Assembly (NCBI GenBank): GCA_017428115.1
Contig: JAFRRK010000083.1
Span: 1-48,953, forward strand
Reading direction: 5' to 3'
Length of the DNA stretch: 48,953 bases
Source: Bacteroidales bacterium
Lineage (GTDB): Bacteria; Bacteroidota; Bacteroidia; Bacteroidales; P3
Within the stretch, counting starts at the first letter, position 1. Each line of letters opens with the position of its first letter. Below, one piece after another: positions 25,032 through 34,355 of this stretch. The notes beneath the pieces are model-generated. The model saw only the letters and a list, made by a program, of their open reading frames with translations. It was not told where the DNA came from and did no database searches. Both the position numbers and the translations under genes were made by a program.

Positions 25032-26102
25032 CTAACTCTTACCGCTCACTTTACTCAGACCCATCAGACGGAAGAAGAACTTAGGGAAAGCCTTCTCACG
25101 GTCGCGTTTCAACATATTGATAGCGATGTGGGGATGCTTGAGGATGGTAAGCTTGTGCGCTTCCACCAGCTCTATCAGCGTGCCGTCGGCATCCTCAATA
25201 TAAGTGAAGTGGCCGCTAGCCTCGCCCATGTCGAAATGGCCGTCGTCCTTACAACTGTCAACAGTGAATGGGTAGCCCAGCTCGTTGCAGCGTTTCTCCA
25301 AGTTGCGCATATGCGTCACGTCGAAACATATTTGAATAAACCCCGGGTCGCCCCAAAAGCGTCCCTCATATATCTTGCGGGGAGTGCGGTCGAGGGCCTG
25401 CACCAGCTCTATCGTGCTGTCGCCATAGAGGGGGGCAAAGGCGCCGCGCCGTTTCTCGCTGCAGGCCAACAGCACACGCCTGTACTGCTCCTTGCCGCCC
25501 GTCATCGAGCCGAAGTCGTCGAAGACGCCTGTCCTGTCATACACCACACGGTCGTAACCCAGCAGGTCGCGGTATAGGGGCATACTCCTGTCGATGTCGG
25601 TGCAGCCTATCATGCCGCCCACCACACCTCCGCTCAAAGTATTCTGCTGGATGAAGACCGACTTGTCCTCCACCACCTGAAAATAGTTGTCCCACGGGTC
25701 GCGCACAACAAAGCATTGGGTGCCGTCAGGCATCATGCTCAACGGACCCACCTTGTCGTACTTTGAGCGTAGCTGGTGGTGATACGCCACCACATCGTGG
25801 CTCTTCAATTTGGCGGCAAAAATACCCAGGTCGCCCACTGCCGTCTCAAAAGTCTTAGGCATAGGCTTGCGCTCCGAATACTGCCATATCTCGAACCCGC
25901 CGCCGCCCTGCAGGTTGACGGCAATGCAGGCGTGGCGCTTTTGCGCCTTGCCGCCCGTGTAGGGAAGCATACGTTCTGCCACCGTGTCGTCCTCCAATAT
26001 GCGCACATTCATCTGGAACATATTGATATACCAGCTCCACGCCTCTTGGAAATTCTCGCAGCCGATACCCATCTGCTGTATACCAGAAATCAGATAATCC
26101 AT
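25032..26102 (-). CDS. VOC-family (glyoxalase/dioxygenase fold) protein
   Basis: The 356-residue protein looks like two vicinal-oxygen-chelate halves. The first begins ISGIQQMGIGCENFQEA; the second begins near residue 182 with GGMIGCTDIDRSMPLYRDLL. Glutamate in GTLIELVEAHK is a likely metal ligand. The family includes glyoxalases, epimerases and 4-hydroxyphenylpyruvate dioxygenase-like proteins; the residues seen do not decide among these. Its position as first gene of the Hdr-like operon suggests its substrate feeds, or is made by, the redox complex. Confidence 0.7.
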   Translation of the reverse strand: MDYLISGIQQMGIGCENFQEAWSWYINMFQMNVRILEDDTVAERMLPYTGGKAQKRHACIAVNLQGGGGFEIWQYSERKPMPKTFETAVGDLGIFAAKLKSHDVVAYHHQLRSKYDKVGPLSMMPDGTQCFVVRDPWDNYFQVVEDKSVFIQQNTLSGGVVGGMIGCTDIDRSMPLYRDLLGYDRVVYDRTGVFDDFGSMTGGKEQYRRVLLACSEKRRGAFAPLYGDSTIELVQALDRTPRKIYEGRFWGDPGFIQICFDVTHMRNLEKRCNELGYPFTVDSCKDDGHFDMGEASGHFTYIEDADGTLIELVEAHKLTILKHPHIAINMLKRDREKAFPKFFFRLMGLSKVSGKS

Positions 26103-26160
26103 ATACTAACACAATTAATTAATACACATGGCACTATAGCCATTGACATTAAAAAAACGC

Positions 26161-26170
26161 TGCAAAAGTA
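26161..26170 (-). promoter_or_regulatory. -7 box of the VOC-Hdr operon
   Basis: The minus strand reads TACTTTTGCA, matching TAnnTTTG. Transcription would begin near 26155 and give a leader of about 53 nt. Confidence 0.65.
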
Positions 26171-26970
26171 CGAAAAAAAACGATACCAACAACAATCCGC
26201 AACAAAAAAAAACAAACAATTAACACTTTGAAGACAAAACGCTACTTCCAAAACAATCCCATTGCTTCACTCAATAAATCCTTTACTCTAGTATGACAAG
26301 TAACAACGGACATGCACCCCGAGTCGCTTTTAGCCATACACTTTCGTTTTCCCTTTTCTCTTTTCTCGGTCCTCAGTAGGGTGGTATAGTTGTGGAGGCA
26401 TCCTGCCTTGTTCCTGCCTTCGCCCTGTTTTCGTCTCCGGAAACGAAGGCACTACGAAAGCACAACGAAAGCATGACAAGAGCACGGTGTGTGATTAAAC
26501 GTCCGCCTAATACAATTATACCAATAAAAGTAAAAAATTAGGGTGCCACTTTTAATAATAAAAAAGTGGCATAACGATGTACAAGGCGGGAGCAAAGAAT
26601 ACAGCACGCTTTCTTTGCTCCCAACAAAGCAACGTCACGAAGAAAAGTGGGACATGATGACGATGACAATGACAATAGGGATGAATGCACGAATCGCCCC
26701 TTTGAGGCACAAATTAGAACAGCCAAGTCGGCAACCCACTGACTTCTAATGCAAATAATACTAAGAAACAGCTATCCGTAAAATGTATCATGTCCCTTTT
26801 TAAAGAACAATGGCTTGTCAAACTTTAGCACATAAAAACCACATTGTTAATCCCATCATATTAAGTGGGGTATCAGTGATTTTATTGTTTGTACTGTTCT
26901 TGCTCTGCGATGATAGGTCGAAGAGCAATTGGCTAACAATCTGATAACAAATGGATAGCGAACAAAGTGA
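26171..26970. other. Intergenic region with dispersed repeat
   Basis: No believable gene was found. It contains the inverted hairpin repeat at 26402-26575 and a second CCACTTTT-type match around 26640-26660, as if part of the repeat were duplicated. The rest, 26740-26970, shows nothing I can name. Confidence 0.5.
26402..26575 (-). repeat. Dispersed hairpin repeat, minus-oriented copy
   Basis: Read on the minus strand it holds TGCCACTTTT/AAAAGTGGCA, then CACCCTAATTTTTT, TATTAGGCGGACG and a TTCGT/ACGAA palindrome, in the same order as 16361-16515. Compared with that copy the lower palindrome carries a T-A in place of a C-G pair. Confidence 0.6.
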
Positions 26971-29286
26971 CTACTCCTTGTGAGAGAGGTAGCGGTGTAT
27001 GGCTTGCGCGGCCACACGACCGGCTCCCATGGCAAGAATGACGGTGGCGGCACCGCTCACGGCATCGCCGCCGGCAAATACCCCTGGGCGGCTAGTCAGG
27101 CCGTCGGCATCAGTCTTCAGTCCACCCCACGTCTCGGTGTCCAGTCCGGGAGTGGTGCTCTTGATGAGTGGGTTGGGGTTGGTGCCAAGGGCGACGACTA
27201 CATTGTCTATTTCCATCTCGAAGTCGCTACCTTCAATGGTGCTGAATTTACGACGTCCTTTTTCGTCAAGGTCGCCCATGGCCATTCTTACGCACCGCAT
27301 GGCACGGACGTTTCCCTGTTCGTCGCCGAGGAATTCGGTGGGGTTGGTAAGGAATGAGAAGTGGATGCCCTCTTCCATGGCGTGGTGGACCTCTTCTTTT
27401 CGGGCTGGCATGTCGGCCTGTTCGCGACGGTATACCACGGTCACTTCGCTGCCCAGTCGCTTGGCGGTACGGGCGGCATCCATGGCCACATTGCCGCCGC
27501 CTATCACAGCCACACGGCGGCCCAGGTAGATGGGGGTGTCGTACTGCTCGTCGTAGCCGTGCATGAGGTTGGTGCGGGTAAGCAGCTCATTGGCTGAGAT
27601 TACGCCCACGAGGGTCTCGCCCGGAATGCCCATGAATTTTGGCAGCCCTGCGCCGCTGGCAATGTATACGGCATTGTATCCATGGCGGTCGAAGAGTTCG
27701 TCGATGGTGACACTTTTGCCAACAATTACGTTGGTCTTTATTTCAACTCCCAGCTGGCGCAGGCTGTCGATTTCGGGTTCGACCACTTTTTGCTTGGGGA
27801 GACGGAACTCGGGTATGCCGTACACCAATACACCGCCTGGGTGGTGCAGTGCCTCGAAGATGGTGACGCTATAGCCCATCTTGGCCAAGTCGCCGGCACA
27901 GGTGAGTCCTGAGGGGCCTGAACCGATGATGGCCACCTTTTTTAATTGAGAGTTGGGAGCTGAGAATTGAGGATTAAGAGGCGTGTGGGTCAAAATGTCT
28001 TTTTTCAATTCTCCATTCTCTATTGCAGTGCGTTTCCAATCGGCCACGAAGCGTTCCAGAGCTCCTATGGCTATGGGTTCGCCTCGTTTGCCGAGTATGC
28101 AGCTGCCCTCGCACTGAGTTTCTTGAGGGCATACACGACCGCATACGGCAGGCAGGGCAGAGTCTTGTGCTATGATGTCGGCGGCTTTGGCAAAGTCCTG
28201 CTCTGCCACGGCGGCGATAAAGTCGGGGATGTGTATGCTGACAGGGCATTTGGTGACGCAGAGCGGTTTTTTGCAGTGGAGGCAGCGGCGTGCTTCGGCC
28301 ACTGCCTGTTGGGCAGTGAAGCCGTAGGATACCTCTTCGAAGTTGGATGCCCTGACGACGGGGTCTTGCTCTTGTGGACGTTGGCGGCTAATGGCTTGCT
28401 CAACGGCGGGGGCTAGGTTGCAGCGATGGTGGCTGTTGGGGGAGGAGGGTGTGGTGGCTATGCGGTATCTGCGCTCGTCGGGGGTGCGCAGACGGCGTGC
28501 TGCCTCGTCGAAATCGACTTGGTGGCCGTCGAATTCGGGGCCATCGACGCAGGTGAACTTAACTTTGCCGCCCACGGTGACGCGGCAGGCTCCGCACATG
28601 CCTGTGCCGTCGACCATCATGCAGTTCATGCTGACAATAGTGGGCAGCGAGAGCCGCCGGGTGAGGAGCGAAACGAATTTCATCATCGGTATTGGGCCGA
28701 TGGCCACACAGTGGGTGTAGGGTCGTGCTGCTGCTGGCACAATCTGCTCTATCTTGGTGGTGACGAGGCCTTTTTCTCCATAGCTGCCATCGTCGGTCAT
28801 GATGTAAAGGTTATCGCATACGGCACGTAGGGGCTTTTCGAAAAAAAGTAGGTCGCGATTGCGGGCACCGATGATGACATCGGTGGGGATACCGTTTGCG
28901 TGAGCCCATTTTACCTGAGGATAGACGGGTGCTATGCCCACTCCTCCTGCCACAAAGAGTAGGCGCATCTGTTGTCGCTCCTCGGCAGGAGCGGTGACGA
29001 GCTCGCTGGCGCAGCCTAGGGGACCGACAATGGTGTAGAGGCTGTCGCCTTCGGCCATCTGGCTAAGACGGCGGGTGCTGTCGCCTACTACTTGGTACAC
29101 GATAGAGATGCTCTCATGTTCGGGGTGTATGTCGCAGATTGTGAGGGGTACACGCTCGCCTTTGGTGATGGGTATTACGATGACGAACTGCCCGGGCTGG
29201 GCGTTATGTGCAATCCAAGGCGCGTAGATTTCCATAAGGTAAATCTCGTTGCTGTTGAGGAGCTCTTTCTTCAGTATCGTGTACAT
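26971..29286 (-). CDS. Fused NfnA-NfnB-type NADPH/ferredoxin oxidoreductase (GltD-like)
   Basis: The 771-residue protein joins two modules. Residues 1-270 form a ferredoxin-NADP reductase-like module of the NfnA/PyrK type, with GVGIAPVYPQV and a CGACRVTVGG iron-sulfur motif. Residues 300-771 form a glutamate synthase small-subunit-like module with CLHCKKPLCVTKCPV, IGSGPSGLTCAG, GGGNVAMDAARTA, and FAGGDAVSGAATV. Separate genes in many bacteria perform electron-bifurcating NADH/NADPH/ferredoxin transhydrogenation; this fused form is common in Bacteroidales and is often named after glutamate synthase. It probably balances reduced ferredoxin and NADPH. Confidence 0.85.
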   Translation of the reverse strand: MYTILKKELLNSNEIYLMEIYAPWIAHNAQPGQFVIVIPITKGERVPLTICDIHPEHESISIVYQVVGDSTRRLSQMAEGDSLYTIVGPLGCASELVTAPAEERQQMRLLFVAGGVGIAPVYPQVKWAHANGIPTDVIIGARNRDLLFFEKPLRAVCDNLYIMTDDGSYGEKGLVTTKIEQIVPAAARPYTHCVAIGPIPMMKFVSLLTRRLSLPTIVSMNCMMVDGTGMCGACRVTVGGKVKFTCVDGPEFDGHQVDFDEAARRLRTPDERRYRIATTPSSPNSHHRCNLAPAVEQAISRQRPQEQDPVVRASNFEEVSYGFTAQQAVAEARRCLHCKKPLCVTKCPVSIHIPDFIAAVAEQDFAKAADIIAQDSALPAVCGRVCPQETQCEGSCILGKRGEPIAIGALERFVADWKRTAIENGELKKDILTHTPLNPQFSAPNSQLKKVAIIGSGPSGLTCAGDLAKMGYSVTIFEALHHPGGVLVYGIPEFRLPKQKVVEPEIDSLRQLGVEIKTNVIVGKSVTIDELFDRHGYNAVYIASGAGLPKFMGIPGETLVGVISANELLTRTNLMHGYDEQYDTPIYLGRRVAVIGGGNVAMDAARTAKRLGSEVTVVYRREQADMPARKEEVHHAMEEGIHFSFLTNPTEFLGDEQGNVRAMRCVRMAMGDLDEKGRRKFSTIEGSDFEMEIDNVVVALGTNPNPLIKSTTPGLDTETWGGLKTDADGLTSRPGVFAGGDAVSGAATVILAMGAGRVAAQAIHRYLSHKE

Positions 29287-29396
29287 TGTATGTGGTTTTA
29301 TGTGTTTTGTGTTTATGGTGATAATGATTGGAGGTTTAATGTTTCAATCATCATTTTATCCTCTCAATCAGAATCAACATGATTACATTTTAAATT

Positions 29397-29405
29397 GCAA
29401 AGGTA
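29397..29405 (-). promoter_or_regulatory. -7 box of the Nfn-like gene
   Basis: The minus strand reads TACCTTTGC. Transcription would begin near 29390, about 105 nt before the ATG at 29286. Confidence 0.6.
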
Positions 29406-29493
29406 CGAAGAATATTTTGATTTATGAGTTTTTTTATGAAAATAATTGTGCGATGAGGGGACAATATAATTGCAGCAGGTTCGTTATAGAAAA

Positions 29494-30363
29494 ATGATGA
29501 GGAAAATAGGACTGATAATGTTGTCGCTGTCCATCATGGTGATGGGTTGTCGGGGCGAGGAACCAGAGGTGGAACGTCCGTTGTACCCTACCGAAGGGGC
29601 GATTAATGCACGTTATACGATAGCCGACCAGGTGACGGTGGTGTTTGCCAAGGGCAATCTGCAGTATCATCCCAGGAGTGGGATGTGGCGTTTTGCGGGG
29701 CATCAATACGATGTGGCCGGTTTCGACAATGAGCTGGCTGACACTAATTATAATGGTTGGATAGACCTTTTTGGATGGGGCACATCGGGTGAAAATGGTT
29801 TGATGCCCTATACGGTGACCGATTCGAGCGGCTACTATGCTTTGGGGTTGTTCGACATAGGTGGCGGCGAGTATGACTGGGGCCTTCACAACGCAATCAC
29901 TAATGGGGGCAATAGCGCAGGGTCTTGGCGCACCTTGACATACGACGAATGGGAATATTTGCTTAAATATCGCACGGCAGCTAATATGAAAAGGGGGTTG
30001 GCGACAATTGAGGTGCCGGGAGTGTACGGCTCAGCGATGCATGGAATGCTTTTGCTGCCCGATAAATGGGAACTGCCTGAGGGTTGTACCTTCCAATATG
30101 GTACAAGGGATGGCTTTGGAACCAATGTGTATACTATGGAACAATGGAACCGAATGGAGGGGGCTGGTGCGGTATTCTTGCCTGCAGCCGGCGAGCGAAC
30201 CGGCGTGAGGGTGAGCATGGTGGGCGATTATGGCTGCTATTGGTCTTCTACAGGATATACGCTTGAGTCGGCTTATGAACTATATTTCTTGTCGAGCGGA
30301 TACCAGTTCTATACAACAGACCGAGCCTCAGGCCATAGTGTCCGCCTGGTGATGGAAAGATAA
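29494..30363 (+). CDS. Lipoprotein with Fibrobacter major-paralog-like C-terminus
   Basis: The start is taken at ATG 29494 (MMRKIGLIMLSLS); an upstream in-frame TTG at 29470 is less likely. A lipobox VMGC gives a lipoprotein of about 270 mature residues. The middle has FAKGNLQYHP, and the end has GCYWSSTGYT and GHSVRLVMER, reminiscent of the FISUMP family seen in Bacteroidota. No enzyme motif was recognised. Confidence 0.65.
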   Translation: MMRKIGLIMLSLSIMVMGCRGEEPEVERPLYPTEGAINARYTIADQVTVVFAKGNLQYHPRSGMWRFAGHQYDVAGFDNELADTNYNGWIDLFGWGTSGENGLMPYTVTDSSGYYALGLFDIGGGEYDWGLHNAITNGGNSAGSWRTLTYDEWEYLLKYRTAANMKRGLATIEVPGVYGSAMHGMLLLPDKWELPEGCTFQYGTRDGFGTNVYTMEQWNRMEGAGAVFLPAAGERTGVRVSMVGDYGCYWSSTGYTLESAYELYFLSSGYQFYTTDRASGHSVRLVMER

Positions 30364-30413
30364 ACTATCAGTGCTTGCAAGCCATCCCAATTCACAATTA
30401 ACAGAACCAAGCA

Positions 30414-31820
30414 ATGGAAGATATTAGAGCAATAGTAGAAAAACAACGTGCATATTTCAGGACCGGCGAGACGTTGGATGTGAAATGGCGTATAGCACAG
30501 CTAAAGAAATTGAGGGCCGCAGTGAAATCTCATGCCCAAGAGATGGAAGAGGCACTGGCTAAGGACCTCGGCCGTTCGGCGGTGGAGGCCTATCTGTGTG
30601 ATGTGCTGCCTATTGTTTTTGAGATAGATGAGACTATCAGAGGACTGCGTCGCTGGGCACGTCCCGAATGCCACTACAGCGGTATGGCTTGTTTTCCCAG
30701 CGTGGTGACTAAGGTGTATAAGATGCCTTATGGGGTAACTCTGATAATCAGTCCTTTCAATTTTCCGATGCTGTTGACTTTGGGGGTGCTTACAGCCAGC
30801 ATAGCCGGTGGCAACACTGCTGTGCTCAAGGCTAGCTCTAAGTCGGCCGCCAGCACAGCCATGCTGAAGCGGTTTATTGCAGACCTCTTCCCGCCAGAGT
30901 ATGTTACACTAGTGGACGGCGGACACGATGTGGCCGATGCCTGTTTGGCACAGCCTTTCGACAAGATATTCTACACCGGGTCGCCGGCGGTGGGAAGGCA
31001 TGTGATGGCTGAGGCGGCCAAGAACCTCACCCCCGTGGCCCTTGAGCTGGGCGGTGAGACGGGCAACTGGTGCGTAGTGCGCAAGGATGCCGACTTGAAG
31101 GATGCTGCCCGAAAGATAGCTTTTTTCAAGCTTTGCAATGCGGGTCAGATATGTATTAATATCAACCAAGTGGCAGTGGCTGAAGAGGTGGCGGAGCCTT
31201 TTGTGGAGGAATTGAAATCGGCCTTTGACTATCAGATAGGGAAAACACCTGAATATAGCGATGAGTATCCCAAGCTCATCACTGAGGGTGCCTACGATAG
31301 ATGTGCCGCATTGGCCGACGAATACCGTGGGCGTATTGTTTATGGGGGACGTGGCGATAGGTCCTCACGCCGTTATTCGCCAACGCTTATCTATCCTGTG
31401 AGGTGTGATGAGCCCATTGTGATGCATGAACTGTTCAATCCCATACTTCCCATAATCCCGTTCAAGGATGCCGATATAGAACAGCTGATGGATACTATAG
31501 CAGAACGAGAGCATCCGTTGGCCCTCTATCTCTTCACTCGCGACATTCGTTGGGCTCGGCACACGATGCAACGCCAACAGTATGGAGGGGGGTGCATCAA
31601 CGAGGTGTGTGTGCATTTGATGGTGAAGGGAGTCCCGTTTAATGGTACTGGCCATTCGGGCATGGGCGCCTACCATGGTGAGTGGGGATTTCGCGAATTC
31701 ACACACCCCTCTACCGTATTGATTGGTTGCAATAGGTTTAACCTTTCACTGCGTGAACATCCATATAGTGGTAAAAGGGGAGAGAGGAAATTAAAAATAT
31801 TAAAGTTATTTACTAAATAA
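30414..31820 (+). CDS. Aldehyde dehydrogenase (class 3-like)
   Basis: The 468-residue protein shows the NAD-dependent aldehyde dehydrogenase pattern: PFNFP near residue 116, FYTGSPAVG near 185, the general base glutamate in LELGGETGNW, and the catalytic cysteine in NAGQICINI near residue 245. The end has SGMGAYHGEWGFREFTH, typical of ALDH3/YwdH-type fatty aldehyde dehydrogenases. One oddity is LELGGET, where most family members have GGK. The next gene is 10 nt away and probably in the same transcript. It oxidises aldehydes; the substrate is not shown. Confidence 0.85.
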   Translation: MEDIRAIVEKQRAYFRTGETLDVKWRIAQLKKLRAAVKSHAQEMEEALAKDLGRSAVEAYLCDVLPIVFEIDETIRGLRRWARPECHYSGMACFPSVVTKVYKMPYGVTLIISPFNFPMLLTLGVLTASIAGGNTAVLKASSKSAASTAMLKRFIADLFPPEYVTLVDGGHDVADACLAQPFDKIFYTGSPAVGRHVMAEAAKNLTPVALELGGETGNWCVVRKDADLKDAARKIAFFKLCNAGQICININQVAVAEEVAEPFVEELKSAFDYQIGKTPEYSDEYPKLITEGAYDRCAALADEYRGRIVYGGRGDRSSRRYSPTLIYPVRCDEPIVMHELFNPILPIIPFKDADIEQLMDTIAEREHPLALYLFTRDIRWARHTMQRQQYGGGCINEVCVHLMVKGVPFNGTGHSGMGAYHGEWGFREFTHPSTVLIGCNRFNLSLREHPYSGKRGERKLKILKLFTK

Positions 31821-31830
31821 AATATTTATT

Positions 31831-32289
31831 ATGAAAAAAATACTATTTGTTATCTCATTTCTTTGTTTAGGTGGGTTTGTCTTGGCACAGGAACCCGTGA
31901 AACAGGACACTCTCGTCCAGCAGCCCAAGGTGTACGAACACACCACGTACGATACCGTATACCAAGTTAATCCCACAGCTAGGGTGGCGGTACCTCAGAA
32001 AGCACAAGAGCAACAGGGGGTAACGGTGCTCGAACCCGAAACGATGGTCCTGAAAGCAGGCGTAGAGAATGTGGTGCGTGTGAAACTGGAAAAGGTGGGT
32101 GCCAACAACACTATTCTTAAGGTGGTAAACGAGGATGTCTGTGCCATGAGAAAAGGGGGCGAGTTAGGCACCTATTACCTTACGCCTAAGGTAAACGAAG
32201 GGACGGTGACGGTGCGAGCGGGCTATATGGACTTTATGGGTGCCTACTTTAAGGTGGCCGATATCGATTTTACTATCAGCGCAGAGTAG
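31831..32289 (+). CDS. Secreted protein with GldM C-terminal-like domain
   Basis: The 152-residue product has a signal peptide ending FVLAQ. The rest has a beta-rich pattern (VLKAGVENVVRVKLE..GGELGTYYLTPKVNEGTVTV) like C-terminal Ig-type domains of GldM. The family match is from memory and tentative. The gene lies 10 nt downstream of the aldehyde dehydrogenase gene and overlaps the end of the convergent PPTase gene by 14 nt. Confidence 0.55.
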   Translation: MKKILFVISFLCLGGFVLAQEPVKQDTLVQQPKVYEHTTYDTVYQVNPTARVAVPQKAQEQQGVTVLEPETMVLKAGVENVVRVKLEKVGANNTILKVVNEDVCAMRKGGELGTYYLTPKVNEGTVTVRAGYMDFMGAYFKVADIDFTISAE

Positions 32290-32899
32290 GGGAGCCTGTC
32301 ATGTGCTCTTGTCGAGTGGCAGTGGCAATAGTAAAGGCAAACTGCTGCTGGAAGTATATGTGTGTAGTCAATTCCACATCGGGGTGCGAGTGTGCCAACA
32401 CTTGGCGCAGCTCTTTTGTGATGCCGGTGCCGCGCTGCTTGAATAGGGCCTCTTTCTGGGTCCAAAGTGAGGCGAAGGTAGCTTCGGGATGTTCGGACTG
32501 CTGGTATTGCAGCACTTCGTCATCGTTCATACAATAGTGTAGGAGCGACTCAGAGGGGGTGACAAACCTTTCAACGTCCACACCAATGGGCTGCTTGTCT
32601 ATGGCCACCGCCACCGCCTTAGGACAATGGCTTATGTTGAAATGGATGCCGGCATGGTCGGCCAAGGAGGGCTTGCCATGCGAGTTGAATTTAAAATGTA
32701 ATGGGTCGTCAGGTGACACAACACTATTATCAACCAGCAATTCTTTCAACATAAGAAAACTCTTGAGGGTGGCAAACTGACCAAATGTATGCTTAAATTT
32801 TAGTGCAAAGGCCTGTTGCTCTTCGGGTGCTAATACAAACAACCGCTGCACCTCCTCGGGGGTGCAGCGGTCCATGTCAGTAAATAGTGAGTATAGCAT
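32276..32899 (-). CDS. 4'-phosphopantetheinyl transferase
   Basis: The 207-residue protein has the Sfp/AcpS-type motifs FNISHCPKAV, IGVDVERF and WTQKEALFK, including the metal-binding Asp and Glu in GVDVE and the WxxKEA helix. The enzyme moves the phosphopantetheine arm of coenzyme A onto carrier proteins of fatty acid, polyketide or peptide synthesis. No carrier protein gene is next to it. Confidence 0.85.
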   Translation of the reverse strand: MLYSLFTDMDRCTPEEVQRLFVLAPEEQQAFALKFKHTFGQFATLKSFLMLKELLVDNSVVSPDDPLHFKFNSHGKPSLADHAGIHFNISHCPKAVAVAIDKQPIGVDVERFVTPSESLLHYCMNDDEVLQYQQSEHPEATFASLWTQKEALFKQRGTGITKELRQVLAHSHPDVELTTHIYFQQQFAFTIATATRQEHMTGSPTLR

Positions 32900-33042
32900 A
32901 ACGTTTCAATAACATAAGGGGGCTTCTATTTATCAAGAATTTGAGAATTAAAGAATTTGTATATTCTACACTTTGAATCCAATAAGAATTTAAGACTATA
33001 ATTACAAGCAATTAATAGGATCCACCATAATTACTTAATAAC

Positions 33043-33707
33043 TTACAGTTGAAGTATCTGTTGAACAATAACCACTTCATTTCCATCTAGTAAGTATTCC
33101 TTATTTTTCAAAGTACAACTTGTACACAACCACTTGTCGCCTTTTTTCTGCTTTTTTATTAGCTGTGTGTAGCAATTGCCTGGTTCGTATATACTGAAAG
33201 TGATGAATACAGCACCGATGGGTATTTCGTCAATACGGTATTGGAAATAAAATACTCACGATAATTATCGAGCTTGTATTGCATTTCATTCTTTTGCCGG
33301 TTTGCATGAAAATTTCTGGTCGGAAGAATGTCCAAAAAACGTTGTATCGCCTCTGCCAATGGTGCAGGAAACAGATGAATGTACCGTTCCATTATTTGGC
33401 GGTATATCAGTTGATACTCTTTGCCATGCGCCACACTGGTATTAGGGTATCTCAACTTTTTTTCCATGTGTGCCCATTCATGTATAAACACCTCTAAAAA
33501 TAAGTATGGGGGAAGGTCTCCTCTGATGTTTATATTATAATAAGGCGATGTGTCAGTGGGAAAACAGCAGCTTCCTAAGGTAGCATGATAACCACTTATT
33601 TTCAAACGCACGTGGTCGGTTGTTTCCAATAGTTGATATATCTCGTCCACTGCCTGCGGGGGCAGATACTCTGATAAAGTATCCTTATTTTTGACGAGCT
33701 TTCCCAT
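33043..33707 (-). pseudogene. SprT-like zinc metalloprotease, frameshifted
   Basis: From ATG 33707 the first frame gives the zinc site HEWAHMEKKLRYPNT (HExxH). The frame then changes near 33255-33262. After NYR the other frame continues RIDEIPIGAVFITFS, KKGDKWLCTSC and NKEYLLDGNEVVIV to a stop at 33043. This ending looks like a natural SprT-like C-terminus, with a CxxC that could join the metal ribbon. Without the shift the protein ends as a 182-residue form with an unrelated tail. A 1- or 2-nt insertion or deletion is needed; it could be a real lesion or a sequencing error. The gene follows the FMN-binding protein by 12 nt. Confidence 0.7.
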
Positions 33708-33719
33708 GAAAACAAGTGT

Positions 33720-34268
33720 TTACAGGTTTCCTAAAGCGGCTTGAAGAGTCTGGATAATACTGCGCGACGAGTAAGTGGCACCGCTGACGCAGTCTACCTT
33801 TTTCTTGGCAGCCTTCTTGGCTTTCATGCCGTCCCAACTCTTGAGGAGACCGGCATCAAGCACCCTTTTCACAAATCCTGGGGTCTCTTGATTGTCGAGG
33901 AGTATTACAGTCATCACTTTCTTCTTGGGTGTGAGGGCAATCATCAGAGGGGTTTCGCCATTGTAGCCTTTGATGCCATTGCTGGCGGGCTTGGAATAGA
34001 CGGCATAGCCCAGAAGGCTTTTCTTGCTGTCGTACACAAGGGTCCACTTGTCTTCCACCTTGATGCTCTTGACATTGGGGAAGGCTTTGACAATCTCTAC
34101 GGCAATGCCATTAATGGTCTTGGGCTGCTTTTGCTGTGCCTGCTGGTGATGAGGACAGTTGCCACAGCTGTGGTTGCACTGGCCATGCTGGCCGTGGTGA
34201 TGCTGATTTTGAGCCATGGCCGGAACCAGAGCCATGGCTAACAGCGCTATGAGAAATATTTTTTTCAT
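33720..34268 (-). CDS. Secreted FMN-binding-domain protein with His/Cys-rich N-terminus
   Basis: The 182-residue product has a signal peptide, then a short His/Cys-rich stretch (HHHGQHGQCNHSCGNCPHH) that could bind metal. The C-terminal half is an FMN_bind domain like those of NqrC/RnfG. The SGATYSS motif near the end (DCVSGATYSSRSI) is where FMN is linked through its threonine in the family. It probably takes part in electron transfer in the periplasm. It lies between the M20 peptidase and the SprT-like gene. Confidence 0.75.
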   Translation of the reverse strand: MKKIFLIALLAMALVPAMAQNQHHHGQHGQCNHSCGNCPHHQQAQQKQPKTINGIAVEIVKAFPNVKSIKVEDKWTLVYDSKKSLLGYAVYSKPASNGIKGYNGETPLMIALTPKKKVMTVILLDNQETPGFVKRVLDAGLLKSWDGMKAKKAAKKKVDCVSGATYSSRSIIQTLQAALGNL

Positions 34269-34355
34269 GTTATGTATAGTTATTATAATGTGATGTAGTG
34301 TGTTCGTGTGTTGGTCGAATAACGTATTAGCGCATGGACGAAGACATTCTCTCTA

